A DNA stretch of 40,148 nucleotides from contig URRQ01000020.1 of NCBI GenBank assembly GCA_900550235.1, positions 1-40,148 on the forward strand. Reading direction: 5' to 3'. This document shows, one piece after another, positions 22,899 to 30,680 of this stretch. Numbering within the stretch: position 1 is the first letter of the stretch; every line of letters starts with the position of its first letter. The notes under the pieces are model-generated. The model saw nothing but the letters and a program-made list of their open reading frames with translations. It searched no databases and was not told the origin of the DNA. The position numbers were made by a program, and so were the translations under genes. The stretch is from an uncultured Lachnospiraceae bacterium. GTDB lineage: Bacteria > Bacillota > Clostridia > Lachnospirales > Lachnospiraceae.

Positions 22899-23741
22899 AT
22901 GAAATCAAAACTTAAAAATTTTTCCTTACTTACAATCAGCACACTCATTATGGCTGTCGGAATTTACTTCTTTAAATTTACAAACAATTTCACATTTGGT
23001 GGTATCACAGGTATTGCCGTTTTAGTTGCAAAATTCCTTCCTATTTCTGCCAGTGATTTTTCTTTTGTTGTGAATATTTTATTGCTGATCATTGGATGGA
23101 TCGTCTTAGGTAAAAGCTTTGCTGAAAAAACAGCTTACAGCACGATTCTTTTATCTGTAAGTTTATCTCTTTTAGAGCGAATTTATCCTATGAGTCATCC
23201 ACTTACCAATGAGCCATTATTAGAGTTGATCTTTGCAATCTTATTGCCAGCGCTTGGTTCAGCAATCTTATTTAATATTGGAGCTTCTAGTGGTGGTACA
23301 GATGTTATCGCTATGATTCTTAAAAAATATACGAGTGTAGATATCGGAAAGGGCTTAATGATCTCTGATCTTATCTTTACTCTCGCAGGATTTCTAGTGT
23401 TTAACGTCAAAACAGGACTTTATTCTTTGTTTGGTCTGATCATGCGTTCTGCGTTGATTGATAACTTTATTGAAAGTTTTAACCGTTCTAAATACTTTCA
23501 TGTTGTAACTTCCAATGCAACATGTATTTGTGATTTTATCCAAAATGATCTACAGCGCGGAGCAACCATTGTAAATGCGACCGGAGCCTTTACAGGGGAT
23601 GATAAATATATTATCCTGACGGTTCTTAGTCCTTCGCAGGCAGTGAAACTTCGAAACTTTATCAAAGAACATGATCCAAAAGCTTTTCTTTTAGTTTCTA
23701 ATACAAGTGAGATTATCGGAAAAGGCTTCCATTCTGTCTAG
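22899..23741 (+). CDS. YitT-family membrane protein (DUF161/DUF2179)
   Basis: The protein has 280 residues from the ATG 8 bases after GAAGG. About five hydrophobic segments in the first two thirds include TISTLIMAVGIYFFKFTNNF and the conserved NIGASSGGTDVIAMILKKY. A soluble C-terminal DUF2179 domain begins near HVVTSN and includes RGATIVNATGAFTGDDKYII and VSNTSEIIGKGF. The family is widespread in Firmicutes; its transport or sensing role is not settled. It is the only longer plus-strand gene in the right two thirds, so it is transcribed alone. Confidence 0.9.
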   Translation: MKSKLKNFSLLTISTLIMAVGIYFFKFTNNFTFGGITGIAVLVAKFLPISASDFSFVVNILLLIIGWIVLGKSFAEKTAYSTILLSVSLSLLERIYPMSHPLTNEPLLELIFAILLPALGSAILFNIGASSGGTDVIAMILKKYTSVDIGKGLMISDLIFTLAGFLVFNVKTGLYSLFGLIMRSALIDNFIESFNRSKYFHVVTSNATCICDFIQNDLQRGATIVNATGAFTGDDKYIILTVLSPSQAVKLRNFIKEHDPKAFLLVSNTSEIIGKGFHSV

Positions 23742-23881
23742 GATGAACAGCCTTTTCTCTGCTTTCTTTTGGTACAAAATATATTGTTCCTATCTCCTCG
23801 TATAATATCTTTTGTTGGATTTATTTTACAAAATATTTTTCTTAAATTATCACATACTAAGAAACGAGGAGGTTTCAATGC
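23742..23881. other. Intergenic region with a zinc-ribbon-gene leader fragment
   Basis: 23772-23798 (GGTACAAAATATATTGTTCC and the next bases) matches 22520-22546, the ribosome site and first codons of the zinc-ribbon gene, with two changes. Here the start codon position reads ATA, so it is a dead fragment. Confidence 0.6.
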
Positions 23882-24073
23882 ATGAATAATAAGAAGAAAC
23901 GAGAACTTACAAACGAAGAAATTGATGAAAATATCTTCGAAATGTGCAATGTTTGTTCTACCACGGATTGTACTGGATTGATCCAGGTTGTTCCAAGAAC
24001 AGAAGCCGAGCTTGAATCTTACGAAGAATTGTACCCCTTCCGACCACCGTTTTTACCTCATGATGATGATTAA
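23882..24073 (+). CDS. Small Cys-containing protein of unknown function
   Basis: A 63-residue protein with AGGAGG 9 bases before the ATG; an ATG four bases earlier is out of frame and stops after three codons. The charged N-terminal helix ELTNEEIDENIF leads to MCNVCSTTDCTGLI, whose three Cys could bind metal. It ends PPFLPHDDD. A terminator follows, so it is a single-gene unit. I do not recognise a function. Confidence 0.65.
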   Translation: MNNKKKRELTNEEIDENIFEMCNVCSTTDCTGLIQVVPRTEAELESYEELYPFRPPFLPHDDD

Positions 24074-24096
24074 GTCGTCATCCACTTTCTCCTGTG

Positions 24097-24138
24097 ACAA
24101 GATCTTATAGCCTGTTATGACTATAAGGTCTTGTTTCA
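24097..24138 (+). terminator. Intrinsic terminator
   Basis: ACAAGATCTTATAG pairs with CTATAAGGTCTTGT (one mismatch or wobble) with a 10-base loop, followed by TTC. Confidence 0.75.
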
Positions 24139-24154
24139 ATGTCCATTTTCTCTT

Positions 24155-24259
24155 CTAATTAGTCTGGCAAAAAATATCATCTCTTATTGATTCCAACATA
24201 ATTGTTTGTGGTGTAGCATCATAATTTTCATCCATCCAAGCTACAGACTTATCGTCCAA
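24155..24259 (-). pseudogene. Short open frame or gene remnant after the ArsC-like gene
   Basis: On minus, a TTG-started frame gives LDDKSVAWMDENYDATPQTI, then MLESIRDDIFCQTN and a stop. It directly follows the ArsC-family stop. It has no clear ribosome site and may be a remnant. Confidence 0.35.
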
Positions 24260-24263
24260 ATAA

Positions 24264-24605
24264 TCAATTCCACTTTTTCCAAACATCTGGTTGATATCCT
24301 AGTGTTGATTGCTTTCCATTTCGAACAACTGGTGTCTTGATGACTTGTGGATTTTCTAATACTTTTTCAAGTTTATCTTCATTGGCAATATATTTGATCA
24401 GTGCAAGCAAGTTCTGATCTTTGCCTTCCCAATTAATCATATGATCTAAACCACCATTTGCCTGAGCTACTGAATTGAATTCGCCTTTGCTCATGCCTTT
24501 TTTCTTCATATCAACAAACTGATATTTGATTCTACGTTCTTTGAAAAAACGTTCTGCTTTCTTTGTTTCGTTGCATTTTTTTGTTCCAAATATTTGTATG
24601 TTCAT
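24264..24605 (-). CDS. ArsC/Spx-family thioredoxin-fold protein
   Basis: A 113-residue, full-length ArsC-fold protein. It begins IQIFGTKKCNETKKAERFF with one Cys (C10) in the active-site loop, and TPVVRNGKQSTLGYQPDVW carries the cis-Pro strand. The Arg of the arsenate reductase motif (CX5R) is missing: the sequence reads CNETKKA. It is therefore more likely a YffB/Spx-like redox protein than an arsenate reductase. GGAGG lies 13 bases upstream. It stands alone at the edge of the defence region. Confidence 0.8.
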   Translation of the reverse strand: MNIQIFGTKKCNETKKAERFFKERRIKYQFVDMKKKGMSKGEFNSVAQANGGLDHMINWEGKDQNLLALIKYIANEDKLEKVLENPQVIKTPVVRNGKQSTLGYQPDVWKKWN

Positions 24606-24766
24606 GCTGGTTTAAAATCCTCCATTTAGATATGCTCTAGTTTCTTTATCTCATTCATTATTAAGCGCTACAGCCTGTATTTTGCAACTTTTTGACTTCA
24701 TCTTTGTATTCAGATTTCACAAGGTCCAAACTCAGGAATGCTTAAGTTACAAAACAGCTTTCTCAT
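24606..24766. other. Intergenic region with a possible gene-end remnant
   Basis: On minus, 24740-24661 is open and reads AFLSLDLVKSEYKDEVKKLQ, then NTGCSA and a stop. It has no start or ribosome site, so it is probably the end of a lost gene. No RNA or terminator is seen. Confidence 0.35.
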
Positions 24767-25837
24767 CTAATCAGCTTTTATTACACCAGTAAAATGAGAC
24801 TCAACAATCCTATCCATCTGTGCTGCAATCTCTACAAATGGCAAATTCAGATCAAGTGTCTTAACACTTATTTGACTGCCATGCATCTGATACACATTAT
24901 CAGGCTGGATTTCTTCTTCCGTCTTGGCATAAAGAAGCATTCCTGAAACTGTATTATCTTCTTCTCCAAATTGATAGCTTCGATTTTTTACATAGGTAAA
25001 AATCTGATACAAATTGTTTGAATGAAGCGTATGTTTATCAAAATGGACCTGTGTAGTGTGATTGTAATATTTCGCATCAATGATAAGCACTGTATTGCCA
25101 CGTTGCAAGTGAATATCAGTTTGCATAACCGGCAGCATCGTTCCAACACCATCATCTAGTGCCCACGGAATCTGCGATGCACTAACAGACAATTCTGGAT
25201 AATGTCTGCTGTAATATTCCAGAATAAATTTTTCATACAGCCTGCACATACGCTGCTCGTCTACAAAGGATGCTAATCTATAGTTACCTGCATCTGTTGT
25301 GATCAACATTCCTTCAATCATCAACTGACAAATACTAACTAACATTCTATATGTTTGATTATTACGCTGAAAACGAATCGATGACCATTTAATTTCTGTC
25401 GGTTCTATAGAATCTACATTCGAAAAATACAACATTTTCTTCTTCAGATCATCTTTGTATTTTGCTTTTACTTTGCCGTTTCGCAAAAGAAGCATGACTG
25501 TTGTTTTCAAGATTTGATTCAACGTATTATTTTCTGAAAGCTCATCAAAATCACAGGTGAGTACTTGTTTATGTAGCAGTTTATTTTTAATTGTACCTGG
25601 CATATTAATTTTACCACGCATAACCGTCAGCTCTTCCTGATGACTTATATATTCTCTGTAAAGCCCCTGCTTCAACTGCAGCCCTATGCCCTTGGCTAGG
25701 ATTGCAGCCAGCAGATTATACATCTCATCAAAAGACTCTACTGCAACATCATCATATGTCTCTTGCTTCAGTGTCTGAAAAGCATAGGAAAGCATATGGT
25801 AAATATTATTGATCAGAATACTCTTGTCCTTTGTCAT
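24767..25837 (-). CDS. mcrC: McrC-like nuclease subunit of an McrBC restriction system
   Basis: A 356-residue protein whose ATG overlaps the mcrB stop (ATGA). The N-terminal helical region is followed by the McrC middle domain (EELTVMRGKINMPGTIK, DFDELSENNTLNQILK). The C-terminal PD-(D/E)XK nuclease core has D in MQTDIHLQ and the D-A-K of LIIDAKYY. YQIFTYVKNR is the QxxxY-like helix. It cuts DNA when McrB translocates towards it, in the cytoplasm. Full length and intact motifs suggest a working restriction system against modified DNA. Confidence 0.92.
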   Translation of the reverse strand: MTKDKSILINNIYHMLSYAFQTLKQETYDDVAVESFDEMYNLLAAILAKGIGLQLKQGLYREYISHQEELTVMRGKINMPGTIKNKLLHKQVLTCDFDELSENNTLNQILKTTVMLLLRNGKVKAKYKDDLKKKMLYFSNVDSIEPTEIKWSSIRFQRNNQTYRMLVSICQLMIEGMLITTDAGNYRLASFVDEQRMCRLYEKFILEYYSRHYPELSVSASQIPWALDDGVGTMLPVMQTDIHLQRGNTVLIIDAKYYNHTTQVHFDKHTLHSNNLYQIFTYVKNRSYQFGEEDNTVSGMLLYAKTEEEIQPDNVYQMHGSQISVKTLDLNLPFVEIAAQMDRIVESHFTGVIKAD

Positions 25838-27840
25838 TGAAATACCCCATGCAAAATGTTCTCCCAATGCTGTAGTTTATCTGTATCATCAAACCAATAC
25901 TCTGCTAACATTGGCAATATATCAAAATCAACTACATCTTGCATCCACTCATCCGTACATTCTTTCGTATTACAAAAATAACTATGTCCAATACAGAATC
26001 CTTTCCCTAGAGATTTGTCGTTTGCAATTTCTCTGTTTAGTTCCTTAATACGGTCAATCAACGTATTGAATGTGTCATTTGCAAATGCTTCCTGATACTT
26101 AATAAATCCTTCTGAATCAAATCCTGGTTCCATATCAAAGAAGCTAAATCGGCGGCGAAGTGCATAATCAATCATTGCCAAACTTCTATCAGCCGTGTTC
26201 ATCATACCAATGATATGTAAACGTTTTGGAACGGAAAAGCTGAGACCATTATAGGCTAATGTTGTCTTTGTCTCTCGATAGTCAGCCTCAATCAACATTA
26301 ATAATTCACCAAAGATTTTACTCATATTGCCCCGGTTAATCTCATCAATGATAAAGAAATAATCTTTATCTGGATGGTTCGCTGCTTTCTGACAGAATCT
26401 ATAAAAAATTCCATATTTCAGTTCAAATCCATCCTCGACTGGCTTATACCCCATCATAAAATCTTCATAGGAATAATTTTGATGAAACTGTACAAATTCA
26501 ATGCGGTCGTCATCTTTCTCTCCCATCATTGAATAAGCCAGACGCTTAGCTGCATAAGTCTTTCCAACACCAGGTGCTCCTTGTAAAATGATGTTTTTCT
26601 TCCTTGTCAGAACAGCTACGAGACGATCATATTTTGCTTCTGTCATGTAAACCTGATCTAAGAATTTTTCTTTCGAATACTCATCTTTATTTTTCTCAGC
26701 TGTTGGCACTGGATTTTCTTCACGGATCAAATCAATAATAAATTCGTATTCATCCTTTGTTAATTTAAATAGACTTCCCTGAATGATACTGAAATATTCC
26801 ATTTTTTCCAATTCAGGACAGGCTTTCAATGTTGCAAAATCAATTGGTGATGAGAGTCCTTCTAACTTTTCAAAATATATTCTCTCTCCATCCTGCTCTG
26901 CATTTACACGAAATATAGCTACAATTTGTTTCACCGGAGTAGACTCATATCCAATCACCATATCTCCCGCCTTTGCATCAAGAAAGTTTTGGAATATTCT
27001 ACGCTTATTTCCATTGTCATTAAACAAAGTATAATTCTGAACTTCTCCCACTGGCATACTGGACATACTCCACATTTTTGGATTTGCATTTAAGAACCAG
27101 TATTGCTGTCCATCATCTTCTTGAGGCTGTGCATAAAGAGGCTCATTTGTTAAATCTTTCTTGTTCCAATAACGAAAAATGAAAAATCCAACATCTATTG
27201 TAAGTGTCCGTAACTCGGGATCCGCATAACAAGACGACGTAATCTGAGAATTTAGCAGATTTCTAAGCTCATCGTCCTGCTGTAATTCTGCACATATCTC
27301 ATCATATAATGCCATGAAATTTCTAATATTATCTACATAAGCACCTTTCTTAAACCGATAGTCACTTTCAAGTTCCGATGAGACAGCTTTTACTTCACTG
27401 AATTTGTAGATATAATATTTGTCTGGATAGCGCAGCCACAAATATGCCATGATTGCATTTTCATACTGATAGTGCTGCGCAGCTCCATTTCCGTAGCACT
27501 CCAATAATGTATTGGACTTATTTTTAAAGTTAGCAATTCTCTCACATAAATCTTTATTTTCGTCATATAGTTCCATATACATTGAACGTACCGCTTCTGG
27601 TGCAGCCTCTGCAAAACTGGTAATCATTTTTGCTGGGAAGTTATTCATAGATGCAAGCAAATTACCAACCTGATCCAGAGATTTCTTAAGCATCTGTGCA
27701 AAATCAGGTGAATTAATATCCCAATTATTCTGGAAGCATTGTACAGCTTCCCATTTGTATTTTTCGTTAGGCCATTGTTGCTGTACAAAAACTTTTTTGT
27801 ATTCTGCTAATACTTGTTTTAATCGAAGTTTGTTGAACAT
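25834..27840 (-). CDS. mcrB: McrB-like GTPase/AAA+ motor with EVE-type reader region
   Basis: A 668-residue protein with AGGTGG upstream. Residues 1 to about 230 are helical and of no clear family. Residues of about 235-370 look like an EVE (PUA-fold) domain: YWFLNANPKMWSM, GDMVIGYESTPVKQIVAIF, and IYFEKLEGL. EVE domains bind modified bases. The AAA+ motor follows: Walker A GAPGVGKT at 421-428, Walker B YFFIIDEINRGNMSKIFGE, and the McrB signature MNTADRSLAMIDYALRRRF. It recognises modified DNA, hydrolyses nucleotide and drives McrC, to which it is translationally coupled. Confidence 0.93.
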   Translation of the reverse strand: MFNKLRLKQVLAEYKKVFVQQQWPNEKYKWEAVQCFQNNWDINSPDFAQMLKKSLDQVGNLLASMNNFPAKMITSFAEAAPEAVRSMYMELYDENKDLCERIANFKNKSNTLLECYGNGAAQHYQYENAIMAYLWLRYPDKYYIYKFSEVKAVSSELESDYRFKKGAYVDNIRNFMALYDEICAELQQDDELRNLLNSQITSSCYADPELRTLTIDVGFFIFRYWNKKDLTNEPLYAQPQEDDGQQYWFLNANPKMWSMSSMPVGEVQNYTLFNDNGNKRRIFQNFLDAKAGDMVIGYESTPVKQIVAIFRVNAEQDGERIYFEKLEGLSSPIDFATLKACPELEKMEYFSIIQGSLFKLTKDEYEFIIDLIREENPVPTAEKNKDEYSKEKFLDQVYMTEAKYDRLVAVLTRKKNIILQGAPGVGKTYAAKRLAYSMMGEKDDDRIEFVQFHQNYSYEDFMMGYKPVEDGFELKYGIFYRFCQKAANHPDKDYFFIIDEINRGNMSKIFGELLMLIEADYRETKTTLAYNGLSFSVPKRLHIIGMMNTADRSLAMIDYALRRRFSFFDMEPGFDSEGFIKYQEAFANDTFNTLIDRIKELNREIANDKSLGKGFCIGHSYFCNTKECTDEWMQDVVDFDILPMLAEYWFDDTDKLQHWENILHGVFQ

Positions 27841-27932
27841 GGTTATTCACCACCTTTGTAATGATTCTATGAAACTTTTTTTAAATCTTTTCATAATTTC
27901 GTAGTCTCAGGAGTCTTAAGTTATACACTTGC

Positions 27933-27954
27933 ATATCTCTGTTAAGAGAGATAT
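27933..27954. other. Perfect hairpin in the mcrB leader
   Basis: ATATCTCT pairs with AGAGATAT around a 6-base loop, about 12 bases after the predicted start of transcription. It may be an operator or an RNA stem; no T run marks it as a terminator on minus. Confidence 0.4.
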
Positions 27955-27972
27955 ATCTTTTAATTTTCTACT

Positions 27973-28002
27973 CTTATATTAAGATGTACCCTAATTTCGC
28001 AA
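27973..28002 (-). promoter_or_regulatory. Possible promoter of mcrBC
   Basis: Read on minus, TTGCGA and TATAAG are separated by 18 bases, about 130 bases before mcrB. The rest of the 27841-28093 gap is AT-rich with no gene visible. Confidence 0.4.
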
Positions 28003-28093
28003 TTTTTTAAATAGCTCATGCTTAATATTTCAATTTATTTTATGCACTGATTCCTTAACACTTGCAGGGTCCTAATTATCCTTGATTAATTCA

Positions 28094-28348
28094 TCAATTT
28101 ATTTTGTGTGATAGCTTAACTAATTGCCAGTTACGTACGCTCCCAGAAGCATCCAATCTATATTTTTTTGAACATTCCGGACATTGCAACCATACATCAT
28201 GTTCCCTAAATCCTGGAATATTATCATGTTCTTCTATAACTCTTCCATTTCCACAAGGGCATAAATACTCGTATCTTTCAGTATCCCCATCACCTGCTCC
28301 ATAACCTGAATGATATTCTTGACTAGAATAAACTCTTTGTGTTCTCAT
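28094..28348 (-). CDS. Small zinc-ribbon protein next to mcrBC
   Basis: An 84-residue protein with AAAGGA 8 bases before the ATG. CPCGNG and CPECSKKYRL form two Cys knuckles, separated by an aromatic, acidic stretch (EEHDNIPGFREHDVWLQ). It lies 1 base after the membrane-anchored protein stop, so they share a transcript. I do not recognise a function. Confidence 0.6.
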   Translation of the reverse strand: MRTQRVYSSQEYHSGYGAGDGDTERYEYLCPCGNGRVIEEHDNIPGFREHDVWLQCPECSKKYRLDASGSVRNWQLVKLSHKIN

Positions 28349-28349
28349 A

Positions 28350-28565
28350 TTAATTTTCCTTTCTGATAACTGATTTAGAAATTAAAGCATATTCTTTATA
28401 TGCCCCAAATCCCAATATCACTGAGGCAGCTCCAAACAATATTGTTTTTACCTCATGTGGATACTCATTATAAATATTATGTATTGCTTGTTCAATATAA
28501 TCAGATATTCTCTCTGACATATCCTTTACTAAATTTTGTTCCATATAATCTTCTAAACCTTTCAT
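28350..28565 (-). CDS. Small single-pass membrane protein
   Basis: A 71-residue protein with a polar amphipathic N-terminal helix and one hydrophobic segment, TILFGAASVILGFGAY, near residues 41-56. The ribosome site is poor, and ATG codons at residues 1 and 8 are both possible. It is paired with the zinc-ribbon gene and unrecognised. Confidence 0.45.
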   Translation of the reverse strand: MKGLEDYMEQNLVKDMSERISDYIEQAIHNIYNEYPHEVKTILFGAASVILGFGAYKEYALISKSVIRKEN

Positions 28566-28645
28566 AATTATTCAGTGGGCCCTACTGTAATTATAAATTA
28601 CCATTTTATTATTATTTTTTCTAAGAACGAAAATCCGGAATTTCT

Positions 28646-29692
28646 CTACTGGTGTATTTGACCAAAAATTTTTCTCATATTTCTAATGCGAATGTTTGAT
28701 AGTTCCTTCTTATTCCAAGCTGCAAATATATCATACTCTTTAAAAAAAGAGGCCCAATCTTCCATTGTTGTTTCCTTTGCGAACCGTTCACGCAGAGTAT
28801 TACCATTTTCTAATTTTATACCATTATTCAGCTGTGCCATTATTACAAGCAGTTCTGCATAACACCTCTGATCCACCATAATCTCGTCTGACCATTTTAG
28901 ATCAGCAGGCACAAGAAGATCAATCATCTTTTGCCTTGACCTAATCATTCTGCTATCAATTCCAACCTCACAACCTAAAAAAGACTGTATTTTCATTCTT
29001 GCACACAAAATTGAAAAGAAATTTTTATCTATTTCTTTCACTCCCAATTGTTCCATTTTCTTAGCTAGCAAATATGCAAATTCAAATTCATATTTCCAAT
29101 CTATAGTAAAAAATGCCAATGAATAAAACACCTTTTTGTAATCGCTTTCGTTGCTCTTTTTTCTCCATTCATCCACATTTTTATCGTATTCTTTCATCAT
29201 ATCTTCAAAAGATGTATTAGAAATTTTTTTAACATCAGAAAGTCTATTTTCAACATAAGCCTTTAGTGCTACAATATCATGAATGCTCGTCATCTCAAAA
29301 TATTGCATTGGAGTAATTGAATAACCTTCTTTTTTTTCGTCCATCGTTTGCATATTTTTAGCTCTAAGTTCCTTAATATCCAAACCCTTCCGTTTAAATT
29401 CTTCATATTCCTGATCACGATATTTTTGACAATACTTAAGCAATCTGCTATAAAGCATTCTCTTATCATTATTTCCATTTACACCATATGGTACATAGTA
29501 TCTTAGTGGATGCTTTTCCTGTGAATTATCAAACGCATATTTTATGAACTCTACTATAACTTCATCTACAAATTCTTTCTCTGACACACCTCCGACAAAA
29601 ACCATTTCAATATAATTTTTAGGAAAATATGTTATTATAGCCCTAGCAACCTCAAACCTCATTTTCTCCATATTATTCGTCATTAAAATCAT
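28646..29692 (-). CDS. Unrecognised 348-residue protein, third gene of the AAA/HEPN unit
   Basis: A soluble, mainly helical, charged protein. The start is uncertain (ATG codons at residues 1, 4 and 8, weak GAG upstream). Notable stretches are ITYFPKNYIEMVFVGGVSE at the N-terminus, PLRYYVPYGVNGNNDKRMLY, and a C-terminal KKELSNIRIRNMRKIFGQIH. No nuclease, Walker or membrane motif is evident. It begins 23 bases after the HEPN-like gene stop, so it belongs to the same transcript. Base composition is AT-rich like its neighbours. It might be an effector or a specificity factor; I cannot tell. Confidence 0.65.
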   Translation of the reverse strand: MILMTNNMEKMRFEVARAIITYFPKNYIEMVFVGGVSEKEFVDEVIVEFIKYAFDNSQEKHPLRYYVPYGVNGNNDKRMLYSRLLKYCQKYRDQEYEEFKRKGLDIKELRAKNMQTMDEKKEGYSITPMQYFEMTSIHDIVALKAYVENRLSDVKKISNTSFEDMMKEYDKNVDEWRKKSNESDYKKVFYSLAFFTIDWKYEFEFAYLLAKKMEQLGVKEIDKNFFSILCARMKIQSFLGCEVGIDSRMIRSRQKMIDLLVPADLKWSDEIMVDQRCYAELLVIMAQLNNGIKLENGNTLRERFAKETTMEDWASFFKEYDIFAAWNKKELSNIRIRNMRKIFGQIHQ

Positions 29693-29715
29693 CTCAACTT
29701 TCTATTGTCAATCCT

Positions 29716-30680
29716 CTATTTTTTATCTCCCAAAACCTTTTCTATAGTTTCAAGAGCATTTAATAATTGTATACATTCGAAACGTTCTATCTCCCTGCAA
29801 CACTTTCCATGCAATAGCCAATTCATGTTTATGTATGGTGGTTCCACGCCTTTTTCAAATGTATATTCTCCATCTACAAATAAACGATTCAAAAAAGCTA
29901 TTAACGAAGGATATATATCCAAAAATAAAATCTCTTAGCAAAAAAAGAATTACTTTCTGCAAATTTCTTTTGTTTTACATCAACAAAACCTTTATCAGAA
30001 AACTTTTCTCTGTATTTTGTTCTTGGTGGAAATTGAACTAATGCATTTACTCTTGTCTCCAATAAGCCCACCAGATACATAGCAGAGGTCATATAATCAT
30101 TATCTTGAAATGCTTTAATTCCTCGAGAATAATAATTTCTATTTACTGGATCATTATATTTTCGTTCCAAACTGATAGTAATACTTTTTATAACACAATC
30201 CTCATCTTTTTCAAAAAAATATATAATTTCCTCTATCCTGTCCTCAATAAGTGCTTTATACCAATTCTTTATATATCTTGGATTACTATGTCCAGAAACA
30301 ACCCATCCATGTTCGCCTAAAGTTCTACATATCTCAAATTCCTCACCATACTTTTTTTCAAACTTTTCTTCCGATAAACTCTCACTTTCTTTTATCACTT
30401 GTATAAATTCTTTCATTTCTTCAGATAATTGAAAAGTTTGAGTCAATTCGGAAAGTTGTTTTGATAATCTGATAAAATCTACCATCTGATTCTTAAATTC
30501 TTTAACTGTGCTTAACATTTCTGGATTAATATTTGTTTCTAATATGGAACTTAACTGTAAATTATTCTGACTCATTGCAAAAAATTCAGGCGATAAATCC
30601 TTTGTGATTTGACTTATATTTTCAATCATCTTTTTGTATTCATCAGAAAACATCCAATAATTATTTTCCAAACAAATCAC
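29716..30680 (-). pseudogene. HEPN-like partner of the AAA ATPase, split by a one-base frameshift
   Basis: The gene starts at GTG (30680), overlapping the ATPase stop, and runs 259 residues to a stop at 29901; the C-terminal part continues in another frame at 29922-29716. One extra T in the TTTTT at 29921-29925 (minus) would join KRFYF to LDIYPSLIAFLNRLF and give a 321-residue protein. The N-terminal half is helical. AMYLVGLLETRVNALV and the out-of-frame INMNWLLHGKCCREIERFEC resemble the two main helices of HEPN/DUF4145-like proteins. The expected Arg of the RX4H motif appears as Met. It may be broken, phase-variable or recoded. Confidence 0.7.

Noticed and set aside
24264..24605. Arsenate reductase
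   Set aside because: The Arg of the CX5R loop is missing and no arsenic-resistance genes are nearby; a general thioredoxin-fold ArsC/Spx-family call is safer.
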